Translations under genes and position numbers: made by a program
Assembly (NCBI GenBank): GCA_903850425.1
Contig: CAINLR010000106.1
Location: 171,585 to 235,584 of the forward strand
DNA: 64,000 bases
Direction of reading: 5' to 3'
Origin: an uncultured Verrucomicrobia subdivision 3 bacterium
GTDB lineage: Bacteria > Verrucomicrobiota > Verrucomicrobiia > Limisphaerales > UBA11358
Part shown: one piece after another, positions 18,480 to 30,289 of the stretch
How positions within the stretch are numbered: position 1 is the first letter of the stretch
How the letters are laid out: every line of letters starts with the position of its first letter
Notes under the pieces: generated by a model
What the model was told of the DNA's origin: nothing
Database searches by the model: none
The model's input: the letters and a program-made list of their open reading frames with translations, nothing else

Positions 18480-21400
18480 ATGAAAACGAAACTTGCAACT
18501 GGATGCTGCGCACTTTTTCAAATCAATCGCCTCCACGCCGTCGTCGTCATGCTGCTGCTGTTTTGTTTCAGCTCCCGCGCTGGCATCACGTTGCAGGATT
18601 TCAAACTGACCGCTGATCTTGGCGGCGAGGTGGCGGCGTTCACGCTCACGGCGAACGCGAAAGTCGAGGACGCCAAGGGCGGCTCGCTGGAGTTGCTGGC
18701 CGGCCCGGTCGCACTCACCAGCATTGGCATACGTCAGAAATGGCAGATTAACATTGATCAAAACCGGTTCATTGCCACATTCGACCGCAGCGGAACCTTT
18801 CCGATTGAACTGCATTTCAACACCGCCGTCACGCGGAGCAACGACTGGAGCGCGGTGGATTTTCACGTCGCGACGAGCGCGTTGCAGCCGGTCGTGCTGC
18901 AGGGGTTGGCGGCGGACACGGAATTTCAATTTGCCAGCGCGGCGCGGCCGGAGCGCACCGGCACTAACTTCACCAGTTATCTGCCCGTGGATGGCGCGGT
19001 GAAATTTTCGTGGAAGCAATCGCGCGCCGCCGCCGAGGGGAAATTATTTTACGCGGCGGAAATGATCTCGCAGATCAGCGTCAGTCCCGGGCTGATGCGG
19101 CAGGCATCGCTGTTCAACGGAAAAATCATGCAGGGCGAGATGAACCGCTTGGTGCTGCAATTGCACGGGGCCGGCGAAGTCACGCGCGTGCAAGGCGAGG
19201 CGGTTTTGTCATGGAATGTCGAGGGCGTGACGAACACCCCCGACCGACGGTTGGTCGTGCAGTTTAACCAGCCCCAGCGCGATGCGTTCGCGGTGCTGGT
19301 GCAGATGCAGACGCCGCTCGGGGCCTTCCCGCAATCGGCCGAAGCGATGCAGGTGCAGCCGGAAGGCGCAACGCGCTTCGCCGGCACTTTCCGCGTGGTG
19401 AACGACGGTGCGGTGCGGTTGGAAGTCGCGCAGGCAAGCGGGCTGTCGCAGATTTCGCCGGAGCAATTCCCGGAGGCGAATGGGTTTCATGCGACGGGCA
19501 CGCAGCGTTTCGCCTACCGCTTTTCCAGCGCGGATTTTTCGTTGAGGATCCAGGCGGATCAAATTTTACCCGAGATCGGCGTCTCGGAAGTGCTCGCCTA
19601 CAACCTTGGCGAAAGTGAGCTGGCGGTGGACGCGGAGATCGAACTCGATATCCGCGAAGCGCCGTTGCGCGAACTCTTGCTGAACATTCCCAAAGGCTAT
19701 GCCATCGCAAAGATCACCGCGTCGGGCATGAGCGATTATTTCACCGGCGACAACGCGGCGCACGCTGGCGCGGAACTCCGCATCGTTTACGGCCAGCCCG
19801 TTTCCGACCGGCAGGTGATCCAGCTTCGGCTCGAACGCAATCAATCGCTTGGCGAAACCAACTGGATGTTGCCGCGCATCGAAGTGGCGCGGGCGAAATC
19901 CGTGCGCGGGTTTGTCGGCATTTCGGCCGACAGCGGTTTCCGGCTGACGGCGGAACGCACGCAGTCGTTGACGGAAATTGCCACCGCATTTTTTCCGAGG
20001 CAGCTCGCGGGCATCCAGTCGGCGTTTCGTTTGAGCGAGCCAAACTGGACGGCAGCGTTGCGCGTGGAGCGCCTGCCACAGACGGTGCAGGCGGACGCGC
20101 TCCATCTTTTTTCCATCGGCGAAGGCATCGCCTACGGGAGCAGTGTGATGAATTATGTCGTGAGCGGCGCGCCGGTGGCGGCGTTCCGCGTCGAATTATC
20201 GGACGAATATTTTAATGTGGAGTTCACCGGCAAAGACATCCGCAACTGGGAAAAAACGACGAACGGTTTCATCGTGCAACTGCACACGCCGGTGGCGGGG
20301 GCTTACACGTTGCTCGCGACTTACGAGCGGCCGTTCAAGCCGCAAGGCGAGACGCTGGCGTTCACCGGCGCGCGTCCGCTCGATGCGCAATCCGAGTCCG
20401 GCCACACCATCGTCATCAGCGCGTATCAATTTCAAGTCAAGCCCGCCGACGTTTCGCCCGGCCTGCTGCCGCTCGAACCCGGCGAAGTGCCGGCGGAATA
20501 CCGTTTGTTTTTCGACAAGCCGGTGCTTGCGGCGTATCGCTATTCCTCACGGCCGTTCAATTTGAAACTCGCGTTGAGCCCGCTCGCGCAGGGCGATTCG
20601 CTCGGCCAGGTCGTGGATCGCGCGTCGCTCATCACGCATATTTCCAAGGAAGGCCAGGCGCTCACCGACGTGCATTATCTCCTGAAGAATCGCGGCAATC
20701 CAAATTTCCGTGTGACGCTGCCGGACGGAACACAACTGTGGTCAGCCACGGTCAACGGCGCGGCGGTCGTGCCGGTGATGGACGGAAAATCCAATCTCAT
20801 TCCGCTGCCGCAGCACGCCGACCCGGATGCCGTGCTGACGATTGATTTGAAGCTGGCCGCGCGTTCGCCGGATGCGAAACGTCTGAGTATCGCCGCCCCG
20901 GTCGTGGCCGCGCCGGTGATGCTCGCGGAATGGAAGCTGAAACCCGGCGAAGGCCAGCGGTTGATTTATTGCAGCGGAACACTGACGCCCGCCGGGGGCA
21001 CGGACGAGGTGTCGGGCTTCGCCCAAATCGCGCAACTGACGCATGGCAATGGAGCGGGCGAGGCCTTGAGATCGTTTGGTCTGGCGCTCGCCTTAGTGCT
21101 GTGCGCGATGTTCGTCTGGCGCTGGGCGGCAGGTGAAGGCGTTCACAAATTCAGCCCGCGTCATCTGCTCGGTGCGGTGGCGGGTCTCGCCGCCGTCATG
21201 GTTGCCGCTGGTTCGCTTGTCCATGCGGCTGGCGCATTTGAATATCTGACCACGACGGTGCCGGAAGATTTGACGTTCCTTGCGCCAGTGCAGCAGGCGA
21301 ACAGCGCATTGATTGTGGAAGTTTCCAATGTCGCGGCAGCGCAAGCGGCGGCGAGTCCAATCGGGCATGCGTGGCCGGTGCTGCTGGCGCTGGTCGCGTG

Positions 21401-24400
21401 GGTCTTTGCCTGGTCGAGAAATGACAAATTTCCCAAGGGGGCCTTTGGAATTCTCGGCTGGACACTGCTCGCGTGGGCCGCCCTGCGTCTGCCGAACGGT
21501 GCGCCTTTATTCGTTGCCGTGGTCGGCGCGTTCCTGTCTTTGCACGTCGTCGTGCCGTCACTAAAACAGCTCTGGCGACTGCCGGAAATTGCGGATTCCG
21601 ACGTTCCGCCCACGGAAGGCGACGCGACTTCGACGGTCGTCTCGCTGCTGATCGGACTATGTCTGTTGGGCGGCACGATGAATGGACGCAGCGCGAATCC
21701 TGCGGCGGCGATTCCCGAATCCGTCACGCAGCAAATCCGCATCGAAGACAAATTTGCGCTGGCAACGGCGAAAATCCACTGGCAGGCCGAAAGGGGACAG
21801 GTGCTGCCGCTGCTATTCGAGCCGGCGGTGTTGACGCACGTCACTTATCCCAAGTCGCTGAAACTGGCGGCGGCACCCGCCGGTTCGCGCAACTCGCAGC
21901 AGCTCGTGGCGCAATCTGGCGGCGCGTTCGACATCGAAGTGCAATATCAGCTTCAAATCGCGAAACGCGACGCCGACAGCGGTTTCCTGCTGCCCGTGCC
22001 GAGCGGGCTCATCAACCGCGCCACGCTTTCGCTTGTGAATCTCGACGTGGATGTTTTCTCGCCGCAAGCCGTGTCCGTCCAGCGCAGCGCGAGCGGCAGC
22101 AACACCGTCGCGACGCTGGTGCTTTCGCCGGGCGGCTCGTGGATCGGCTGGAAACCGCGCCGTCGCAATGTGAAAAATGAAAAATCCGTTTTCTACGCGG
22201 AAATCTCACAACTCTACGTTCCATCGGCGGGCGTGGTGGAGGGCGTGCATCAAGTTTCCATCCGCCCGGCGCAGGGCGAACTCGGCGAACTCATCTTCAA
22301 CGTGCCGGCGGGCGCAACGATCACGGATGTGACGGATGGGGCGGATGCAAATCCGAAATCGCTTGTCTCGCTCTGGCGTTTCGATCCGGATGCGCGGAAA
22401 CTACGCGTGACGCTGAACCCAGCGCAAAGCAAGCCGTTTGCGCTGGTCATCCGCTCGCAGGTCGCGACGGGCACTTTGCCGTTCACGCAGCGCGTCGGCT
22501 TGATCTCCGTCGAGGGCGCGGCGGGGCAGATCGGTTTGCTCGGCGTCGCCACGGGCAATGAAGTTCAACTGGATGAGGTCGGCGTCGAAAAAATTTCCGC
22601 GATCAACCTGGAAGATTTTCCGGCCAACGTCGCGCCGCCGCTCGTGGCGCAATTCCCCGGGCTAACGGTGCGCCGCGCGTTTCGTTATTCTGATACCTCA
22701 GCGACGGCGCTGGTGAAAGCATCGCCGGTCGAGCCGGACGTGCGCGTGGAAACGCAGGACACGCTTTCGCTCGGCGAAGACCGCAGCGTGCTGGCGTCCA
22801 CTGCGACCGTGACCATCACGCGCGCCGGAATTTTCCGTTTGAGCTTCGTCATGCCGGATGGCTTTGACGTAGAATCCCTCAGCGGCGCGGTGTTGAGCCA
22901 TTGGACGGAATTGAAGACGGACGCCGGCCGCGTCATCACCCTGAATCTCACCGGCAAGACGGAAGGTCAGCAGCAATTTGTCATCAGTCTTTCCGGGCCG
23001 GGCGTGAAGTCCGGCAATGCGTGGGCCGTGCCGCAAATCGTTTTGCGCGAGGCGGGCAAGCAGCGCGGGACGCTGCTGGTCGTGCCGGAACAGGGAATGC
23101 GTTTGCAGGTGGCCACGCGCGACGGCGTCACGCAGCTCGACCCGCAAAAATCTGGCATCCGGCAGAAAGGCGTGCTGGCGTTCCGCATTCTGGAGACGCC
23201 GTGGAAGCTCGCGCTCGATATCGAACAGGTTGACCCGTGGATTCAAGTCACGAGCTTGCAGCACGCGACCGTCAACGAGGCGCAGGTGAAAGTCGCCGCG
23301 AATTTGCAGTATCAAATCGAGAACACGGGGCTGAAAGTGTTTCGCATTTTCATCCCGACCAACGCGGAAGGCGTGGTGTTTCACGGCGATCAACTCGCCG
23401 ATTTTCTCGCGGCGGATGGCGCGGTGACCAACGGTTTGCAGGCTTGGGATATCAAGCTGCACCGGCGCGTCATCGGCCAGTATCTGTTGCAGGTGAATTA
23501 TCAGACGCACATGGCCGACGAGTCTGGCGAAACGATTTTGCGCGGCGTGCTGGCGGCGGACGTGAATTTGCAGCGCGGTTTTGCCACCGTGCAATCCGCC
23601 GGGCGCCTGCAAGTGCGCGTGGATGATTTGCCCGCCTCGCTCCAGCCGACCGAGTGGCAGGGCATTCCGCGCGCGTTGCAAAAAGATTTGCCCACGGTCT
23701 CGGCGAGCTTCGCGTATCGCCTCGTCGAACCGGATTTTCAACTGCCATTAAAACTTGAACGTCACGAAGCCGCGAAACTGCTGCCGGCGCGCGTCAATAA
23801 TATCACGTTCACCTCGGTGATCTCCGACGCGGGCGTCATGCTCACCCAGGTGCGGCTGGAAATTTTGCCCGGCGACAAACGCCTGCTGCATCTCACGCTG
23901 CCGAAGGACGCAAAATTCTGGTTCGCGTTCGTGAACCAGAACGGCGTGTGGCCGTGGCGCGAGGCGGATCAGATTTTGATTCCGTTGGCGCAGCAATCGC
24001 GCGGCGACCAGACGTTGCCCGTGGAAATCTTTTTCAGCAGCGAAGTCGGCAAGCCGGGTGGCGGGTCGCTGGATCTCGATCTGCTCGCGCCAAAATTTGA
24101 TCTGCCGCTGGAAAACCTGACCTGGCGTGTTTTCCTGAACGACAAGTGGCAGGTGAAAAAATGGGACGGCGCGTTGCAATTGCAGCAGTCCGAACTCGTG
24201 GCCAACGGCGGCGCGCTGGATCTGCAAAGTTATTTGCAGACCGAATCCAGTTTGCAGAAGGAAAAAACCAAGGAGGCCGAGCAGATGCTCGCGTTGGGAA
24301 ATTCCGCGTTGCAAAAAGGCGACCCGCAGCAAGCGCGGCGCGCGTTCCAGTCCGCCTACGGCTTGTCGCGCAACGACGCGGCGTTCAACGAGGATGCGCG

Positions 24401-24866
24401 CGTGCAGTTGAACAATCTGAAATTGCAGCAGGCGTTGGTGGGCTTGAACGTGCGGCAGTCGGCCGCCGCCGGTGGGAACAGCGCGATCGTCACCAAGCTG
24501 AACGACCTGCGCAACAACGGCGAGGCGAACTATACGCAGTCGGACGCCAAGCAGATCATTGACAACAACAGCGCCGACGAAAACGCCGCGCTGATGAAAC
24601 TCGCGGGCCGGCTCATCCAGCAGCAGGACGCCGCCGTGCCAAACCCCGCCGTGATCCGCGCGAACATTCCCGAACAGGGCCGCCTGCTCACCTTCAAGCG
24701 CGCCGTCGTGGTGGACACTTGGGCGGACTTGAACATCGGCCTGCAAGCGCGCACCGCCAACAGCGCGCCCTGGAACCAGCGCCTGCTCGTGCTGACGCTC
24801 ACCGCGCTGGTGCTGGCCGGACTGGGCTGGCTGGCGCGCCGGGCGGCGAAAGCCCCTCGGGCTTGA
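18480..24866 (+). CDS. Very large (2128 aa) membrane-anchored protein with C-terminal TPR-like segment
   Basis: Single long ORF with signal region, repeated beta-rich segments, central TM cluster, TPR-like ALGNSALQKGDPQQARRAFQSAYGLSRND and a final TM helix. Confidence 0.8.
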   Translation: MKTKLATGCCALFQINRLHAVVVMLLLFCFSSRAGITLQDFKLTADLGGEVAAFTLTANAKVEDAKGGSLELLAGPVALTSIGIRQKWQINIDQNRFIATFDRSGTFPIELHFNTAVTRSNDWSAVDFHVATSALQPVVLQGLAADTEFQFASAARPERTGTNFTSYLPVDGAVKFSWKQSRAAAEGKLFYAAEMISQISVSPGLMRQASLFNGKIMQGEMNRLVLQLHGAGEVTRVQGEAVLSWNVEGVTNTPDRRLVVQFNQPQRDAFAVLVQMQTPLGAFPQSAEAMQVQPEGATRFAGTFRVVNDGAVRLEVAQASGLSQISPEQFPEANGFHATGTQRFAYRFSSADFSLRIQADQILPEIGVSEVLAYNLGESELAVDAEIELDIREAPLRELLLNIPKGYAIAKITASGMSDYFTGDNAAHAGAELRIVYGQPVSDRQVIQLRLERNQSLGETNWMLPRIEVARAKSVRGFVGISADSGFRLTAERTQSLTEIATAFFPRQLAGIQSAFRLSEPNWTAALRVERLPQTVQADALHLFSIGEGIAYGSSVMNYVVSGAPVAAFRVELSDEYFNVEFTGKDIRNWEKTTNGFIVQLHTPVAGAYTLLATYERPFKPQGETLAFTGARPLDAQSESGHTIVISAYQFQVKPADVSPGLLPLEPGEVPAEYRLFFDKPVLAAYRYSSRPFNLKLALSPLAQGDSLGQVVDRASLITHISKEGQALTDVHYLLKNRGNPNFRVTLPDGTQLWSATVNGAAVVPVMDGKSNLIPLPQHADPDAVLTIDLKLAARSPDAKRLSIAAPVVAAPVMLAEWKLKPGEGQRLIYCSGTLTPAGGTDEVSGFAQIAQLTHGNGAGEALRSFGLALALVLCAMFVWRWAAGEGVHKFSPRHLLGAVAGLAAVMVAAGSLVHAAGAFEYLTTTVPEDLTFLAPVQQANSALIVEVSNVAAAQAAASPIGHAWPVLLALVAWVFAWSRNDKFPKGAFGILGWTLLAWAALRLPNGAPLFVAVVGAFLSLHVVVPSLKQLWRLPEIADSDVPPTEGDATSTVVSLLIGLCLLGGTMNGRSANPAAAIPESVTQQIRIEDKFALATAKIHWQAERGQVLPLLFEPAVLTHVTYPKSLKLAAAPAGSRNSQQLVAQSGGAFDIEVQYQLQIAKRDADSGFLLPVPSGLINRATLSLVNLDVDVFSPQAVSVQRSASGSNTVATLVLSPGGSWIGWKPRRRNVKNEKSVFYAEISQLYVPSAGVVEGVHQVSIRPAQGELGELIFNVPAGATITDVTDGADANPKSLVSLWRFDPDARKLRVTLNPAQSKPFALVIRSQVATGTLPFTQRVGLISVEGAAGQIGLLGVATGNEVQLDEVGVEKISAINLEDFPANVAPPLVAQFPGLTVRRAFRYSDTSATALVKASPVEPDVRVETQDTLSLGEDRSVLASTATVTITRAGIFRLSFVMPDGFDVESLSGAVLSHWTELKTDAGRVITLNLTGKTEGQQQFVISLSGPGVKSGNAWAVPQIVLREAGKQRGTLLVVPEQGMRLQVATRDGVTQLDPQKSGIRQKGVLAFRILETPWKLALDIEQVDPWIQVTSLQHATVNEAQVKVAANLQYQIENTGLKVFRIFIPTNAEGVVFHGDQLADFLAADGAVTNGLQAWDIKLHRRVIGQYLLQVNYQTHMADESGETILRGVLAADVNLQRGFATVQSAGRLQVRVDDLPASLQPTEWQGIPRALQKDLPTVSASFAYRLVEPDFQLPLKLERHEAAKLLPARVNNITFTSVISDAGVMLTQVRLEILPGDKRLLHLTLPKDAKFWFAFVNQNGVWPWREADQILIPLAQQSRGDQTLPVEIFFSSEVGKPGGGSLDLDLLAPKFDLPLENLTWRVFLNDKWQVKKWDGALQLQQSELVANGGALDLQSYLQTESSLQKEKTKEAEQMLALGNSALQKGDPQQARRAFQSAYGLSRNDAAFNEDARVQLNNLKLQQALVGLNVRQSAAAGGNSAIVTKLNDLRNNGEANYTQSDAKQIIDNNSADENAALMKLAGRLIQQQDAAVPNPAVIRANIPEQGRLLTFKRAVVVDTWADLNIGLQARTANSAPWNQRLLVLTLTALVLAGLGWLARRAAKAPRA

Positions 24867-24873
24867 TGGGCCC

Positions 24874-25689
24874 TCACTGGTTCCGCACGAATAATTTCCC
24901 CGGCAACTGGCGCACCACGCGCTTCATCTCCAAACCAAACAACGTCACGCTCACGGCGGAACTCGGCAGCCCGCTCGCGCGGATGATTTCGTCCGTCGTC
25001 AGTTCGTCGTCCGGCTTCAGCGCGTCGAATACTTTTTGCTCGTTCGGAGAAAGTTCCAGCGCCGGCAAAACCCCGGTTTCATTGGGCGCGGCCGGCCGGT
25101 TGCTGGCGGGAAATAAATATTCAAACTCGCTCAGGACATCCTCCGCGCCTTCGCAGAGCTTCGCGCCTTTTTTGATCAGCTCGTGACAGCCTTTGCTGCG
25201 CGGCGAATCAATTCGGCCGGGCACGGCGAAAATCTGCCGGCCGTATTCCGTCGCGAAATTGGCCGTGATCAGCGCGCCGCTGGAGAGGTTCGCCTCCACC
25301 ACCACCGTGCCCAGCGTCATGCCCGCCACGATGCGGTTGCGGATGGGAAAACTCTGTTTGTCCGCCGGCCGGTTGAAGGGAAATTGCGTGAGCACCGCGC
25401 CGTTGGCCGCGATGCGCTCAAACAACTCCGCGTTCTCCGGCGGGAAAATCAAATTAATGCCCGTGCCCAGCACCGCGATCGTGCGGCCTTTGGCGCTCAA
25501 GGCCCCTTGATGCGCCGCCGTGTCAATGCCCCGCGCGCCGCCGCTCACCACCGTCACGCCGACGTAGGCGAGTTGATACGCCAGCTTGCGCGCCGTCTCG
25601 AGGCCGTAATGCGTCGTCTGCCGCGAGCCGACCATGGCCACGCAGTTTTTATCTTTCGCCGTCAATTCCCCTTTGACGTAAAGCACCAT
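24874..25689 (-). pseudogene. Truncated DprA/Smf copy lacking the N-terminal part
   Basis: Starts at MVLYVKGELTAKDKNCVAMVGSR, equivalent to an internal site of the full copy (31386-32492); the upstream part is missing. Confidence 0.8.
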
Positions 25690-25711
25690 TTACGTTCCAA
25701 TATGTAAAAAC

Positions 25712-26536
25712 TCACGAAACGCCTGATTTCAGAGCCATCTTCTTGCTAAAAACGCTGTCGCCGCCCCGTATGTTTGTGGGTGAGACAACTTCGTCAATCA
25801 TTCCCAGCGCGTTGAGGGTGCGGGGATAGCCGATGTATGGCAACAGTTGGGTGACGACGTCAATCAAACGCGCGCGGTCGTTTCCAATTTTGAGATTGCC
25901 GGTTACATGACCTTTGACCTGCGGCTCGCAGCCACCGAGCGAGATCAACATGGCAAACGTCAGCAGCTCCCGCGTTTTGAGATCAATTCCGTTGCGAGTG
26001 TAATAGTCGCCAAAGCAGTTGGCGGCGAGAAAGTCCTGAATGTGTAACTGGTCCGAGGGAGCCTGCTGCCGCATCTTGTCAATCGCCTCTCCGAAGATTG
26101 CCTTCTGCGCCGCGACTCCCTTGTCGAAGCGAGTTTCTGCCGTGGTGGTGGACTGGCTTTCCAAGGGCAACTCGATTCCTTGTTCTCGGAAGACTGCGTT
26201 GGTTGCGTGCAAAAAGTCGAAAACCTTCGCCACACCGACATAGGGCACAGACTGATAAAGAATCTCTTTGATCACAACCGGCGTCAGACCGACGTTGAGC
26301 GCCGCGCCAACCATGACCTTGTATTCGCCGAGCGCCTGCGATGCGATGGTTGACGCCAGAATCATCATCACCCGTGTCTTGGTGTCCAACTGGCTCTGGC
26401 GGATGACTTCGTCGAACGCCCAATTGTCGAACAGCGCGATGAACTCCGGATCTGTCTTTTGCAGTTTGGATTCGTGATTCGGGAAAAGCTCTTCGTGATG
26501 CTTAACGGCGTTCTCGGTGATGTGAATTTGTTTCAT
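25712..26536 (-). CDS. Carboxymuconolactone decarboxylase family protein
   Basis: DTKTRVMMILASTIASQALGEYKVMVGAALNVGLTPVVIKEILYQSVPYVG; second repeat LKTRELLTFAMLISLGGCEPQVKGHVTGNLKIG. Confidence 0.85.
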   Translation of the reverse strand: MKQIHITENAVKHHEELFPNHESKLQKTDPEFIALFDNWAFDEVIRQSQLDTKTRVMMILASTIASQALGEYKVMVGAALNVGLTPVVIKEILYQSVPYVGVAKVFDFLHATNAVFREQGIELPLESQSTTTAETRFDKGVAAQKAIFGEAIDKMRQQAPSDQLHIQDFLAANCFGDYYTRNGIDLKTRELLTFAMLISLGGCEPQVKGHVTGNLKIGNDRARLIDVVTQLLPYIGYPRTLNALGMIDEVVSPTNIRGGDSVFSKKMALKSGVS

Positions 26537-26576
26537 AATTTGGTCGGGCGTTTAGCCACCTTGTTGGCTGACTGCC

Positions 26577-27173
26577 TCAAGATTCCTTGTGAACACCAAG
26601 ACTGCTCCTGATTTCACGCCCCGGCGTCATCGCGAGTTTGACCACGAGATCCGCCACGCTCTTGCGCGAGACCACCTCGGCGGCGTTTTTGAAAGGCTCG
26701 CCTTTGCGCGTCGTCCCGTATGCGATTTCGTCCCGGTCGTTCAGCCACGCGGGCCGCAGGATGGTGAAATCGAGCCCGGATGCTTCAATGATGCTGGCTG
26801 ACTTGCAATAGGGTTCGAGAATGCTGCCGTGACGTTCACCCGGAATCTCATCGTAGATGCCCATCGAGCTGATGAAGATCAGCCGCTTGAGGCCGGTCTT
26901 CTCCATGGCCTTCACGATACACCGGGCCTGCTGTTCCAACTGACCGGCAAGATTGGCATAAACAACATCCTGGCCGGCCATGGCCGACTCCAGCGCCTTC
27001 GTGTCCAAAACGTCACCTTCCACCACGCGCACGCGGTCGGCGTGGCCGGATAATTTGAGCCGCCGGACGTTGCGCAGGTAAAGCGTCAGCCGCGCGTCAG
27101 TGCCTTTCAAGAATAGGTCGGTGGCCACACGGGCAATCTGCCCGTGGGCACCGAGAATCAAGATTTTGGTCAT
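26577..27173 (-). CDS. NAD(P)H-binding atypical SDR
   Basis: ILGAHGQIARVATDLFL...VVEGDVLDTKALESAMAGQDVVYANLAG. Confidence 0.85.
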   Translation of the reverse strand: MTKILILGAHGQIARVATDLFLKGTDARLTLYLRNVRRLKLSGHADRVRVVEGDVLDTKALESAMAGQDVVYANLAGQLEQQARCIVKAMEKTGLKRLIFISSMGIYDEIPGERHGSILEPYCKSASIIEASGLDFTILRPAWLNDRDEIAYGTTRKGEPFKNAAEVVSRKSVADLVVKLAMTPGREIRSSLGVHKES

Positions 27174-27194
27174 CGCAGCAAAAATGGTTCGGTC

Positions 27195-28214
<1,020 letters not shown>

Positions 28215-29075
28215 TTACTTTGGAGCAAGTTCGCCGAACCAATAAGCCGCCGTCACTCCGCCATCCATGAGGAAGTCGCTGCCGGTAATAAACGCGCCGT
28301 CAGAACCCATGAGGAGCGCGCCGACAGTTCCCACTTCGTCCGGGGTGCCAGCTCGTCCGGCCGCACACGCTTCCATCATGCGGCGGTAGCCCGCGCCACG
28401 CGGCCCTTTCAATTCATCATTCGCCAGCGGGGTGATGATGATGCCAGGGCTGATGGTATTGATTCGCGCACCGCGCTTCCCCCAACGGACGGCTTCTGCC
28501 ATCACCCGCAACGAGTTTCCGCGCTTTGAAATTTGGTAGGCATTAAGAGGGTCATTCACCTTATCGAGCTGAAGCATCGGGAGAGCGAGCAATTCTTCGA
28601 CCGGCGTTGTTGCGAGTGCTTTGTCCTGTTCGGCAGAGAGTGCTGGCAGGCGATGCCCGGACATTGACGCGATCACGACGCCAGCGCCTCCGCTTGCGAT
28701 GACCTTGCCAAATTCCTCCAGCACCAGCGCCGTTCCGTAGAGATCAACCTTCAGGATGGTTTCCGGCGAAGCTTGGGAAGGGGAAACGCCAGCGGCATGA
28801 ATGACACCGGAAATTTCGCCAAAGGATTTGGCGGTCTCAACCAGCGCTTGAACCGAGGCACGCGACGACACATCAACTTTCGCAGTGCTCACGTCGAAAC
28901 CGGCATCGCTCAATATCTTTGCCGCAGTGTCGGCATTTTCCTGACGCAAATCCGCGAGCAAGACGTGTTTGCCTGCGCTAACCCGCCGCGCAATCGCTTG
29001 GCCAATCAATCCCGCACCAATGACGACAACAACATTTGTCTGTGTATTTTTGTTCATAAAGTTCTCCATGCTCAT
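28215..29075 (-). CDS. SDR family oxidoreductase
   Basis: VVVIGAGLIGQAIARRVSAGKHVLLADLR; YQISKRGN; C-terminal FITGSDFLMDGGVTAAYWFGEL. Confidence 0.93.
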   Translation of the reverse strand: MSMENFMNKNTQTNVVVVIGAGLIGQAIARRVSAGKHVLLADLRQENADTAAKILSDAGFDVSTAKVDVSSRASVQALVETAKSFGEISGVIHAAGVSPSQASPETILKVDLYGTALVLEEFGKVIASGGAGVVIASMSGHRLPALSAEQDKALATTPVEELLALPMLQLDKVNDPLNAYQISKRGNSLRVMAEAVRWGKRGARINTISPGIIITPLANDELKGPRGAGYRRMMEACAAGRAGTPDEVGTVGALLMGSDGAFITGSDFLMDGGVTAAYWFGELAPK

Positions 29076-30133
29076 GCTTTGAGTGAAGCCATATCAATCG
29101 AGAACCGGTATTTCACATCGCCTTTGGCCATGCGGTCGTAAGCTTCATTGACCTTCTGGATCGGGATGACTTCGACGTCGGCGGTGATGTTGTGCTGGGA
29201 GCAGAAATCGAGCATCTCCTGCGTCTCGGCGATGCCGCCGATGGGAGAACCCGACAGGCTGCGGCGGCCCATAATCAACGAAAAGGCGGAGATGGCGTGA
29301 GGCTTCTCCGGCGCACCGACGAGGGTGAGATTACCGTCCACCTTCAACAGATTGAGATAAGCGTTCACGTCGTGCGGGGCGGCGACGGCATCAAGGATGA
29401 AATTGAAACTGCTGGAGTGTTTATTCATCTCTTCGGCGTTGCGCGAGAGGACGACCTCATGCGCGCCGAGGCGGATGGCATCGTCCTTTTTGCCGGGCGA
29501 AGTCGTGAACACCACCACGTGCGCGCCGAAGGCGCGGGCGAATTTAACTCCCATGTGACCGAGGCCGCCGAGACCGACGATGCCGACTTTCTGGCTTGGG
29601 CCGACTTTCCAATGGCGCATTGGGGAATAGGTCGTGATGCCGGCGCAGAGCAGCGGGGCGACTCCGGCGAGCGGAAGATTCTTCGGCACGCGAAGGACGA
29701 AATGTTCGTCCACGACGATGCTTTCCGAATAGCCGCCGTAAGTGGGCAGGCCGAGGTGTTTGTCCGTCCCGCCATACGTCCAAACCTGAGTGGGCGAAAA
29801 CTGCTCGTTGCCCGCGCGACAGTGCGGGCAGGACAGGTCGGCATCCACGAGACAGCCAACGCCGACAAGATCGCCGGGTTTGTGTTTGGTGACAGCAGAA
29901 CCGACACTGGTGACGCGGCCAACGATCTCATGGCCCGGCACGCATGGGTAAACGGTTTGCATCACGCTGCTCCACTCGTTGCGGGCGTAATGCAGGTCGG
30001 AGTGGCAGATGCCGCAGAAGAGGATTTCAATTTTCACGTCGCGCGGCGTCGGCTCGCGTCGCGGAATCGTGGCGGAGGCTAATGATGAAGTCGCGCTTTG
30101 CGCGGCGTAGGCTTTGGTTTTTGTCGTGTTCAT
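29072..30133 (-). CDS. Zinc-type NAD(P)-dependent alcohol dehydrogenase
   Basis: ILFCGICHSDLHYARNEW...VPGHEIVGRVTSVGSAVTKHKPGDLVGVG...VGIVGLGGLGHMGVKFA; ATGA overlap with the SDR. Confidence 0.94.
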   Translation of the reverse strand: MNTTKTKAYAAQSATSSLASATIPRREPTPRDVKIEILFCGICHSDLHYARNEWSSVMQTVYPCVPGHEIVGRVTSVGSAVTKHKPGDLVGVGCLVDADLSCPHCRAGNEQFSPTQVWTYGGTDKHLGLPTYGGYSESIVVDEHFVLRVPKNLPLAGVAPLLCAGITTYSPMRHWKVGPSQKVGIVGLGGLGHMGVKFARAFGAHVVVFTTSPGKKDDAIRLGAHEVVLSRNAEEMNKHSSSFNFILDAVAAPHDVNAYLNLLKVDGNLTLVGAPEKPHAISAFSLIMGRRSLSGSPIGGIAETQEMLDFCSQHNITADVEVIPIQKVNEAYDRMAKGDVKYRFSIDMASLKA

Positions 30134-30289
30134 AATTTCAATCTTGGTATTCAAATGTTGAAGAGACTTTACCTCGGATGGTCGGAGCTGTCGCACCCGG
30201 TCTTGCTCCACCTGTTCTGATATTGCTCAAATCCGCCGGTCAGGGCACGGGCCGAAAATTCACCGGGAAGCCTGACAGTAAACGGGAAA

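Noticed and set aside
22698-24746. Long antisense ORFs (347 and 332 aa) within the 2128-aa gene
   Set aside because: Arg/Gln/His-rich shadow frames; the continuous 6.4-kb plus-strand ORF is the better explanation.
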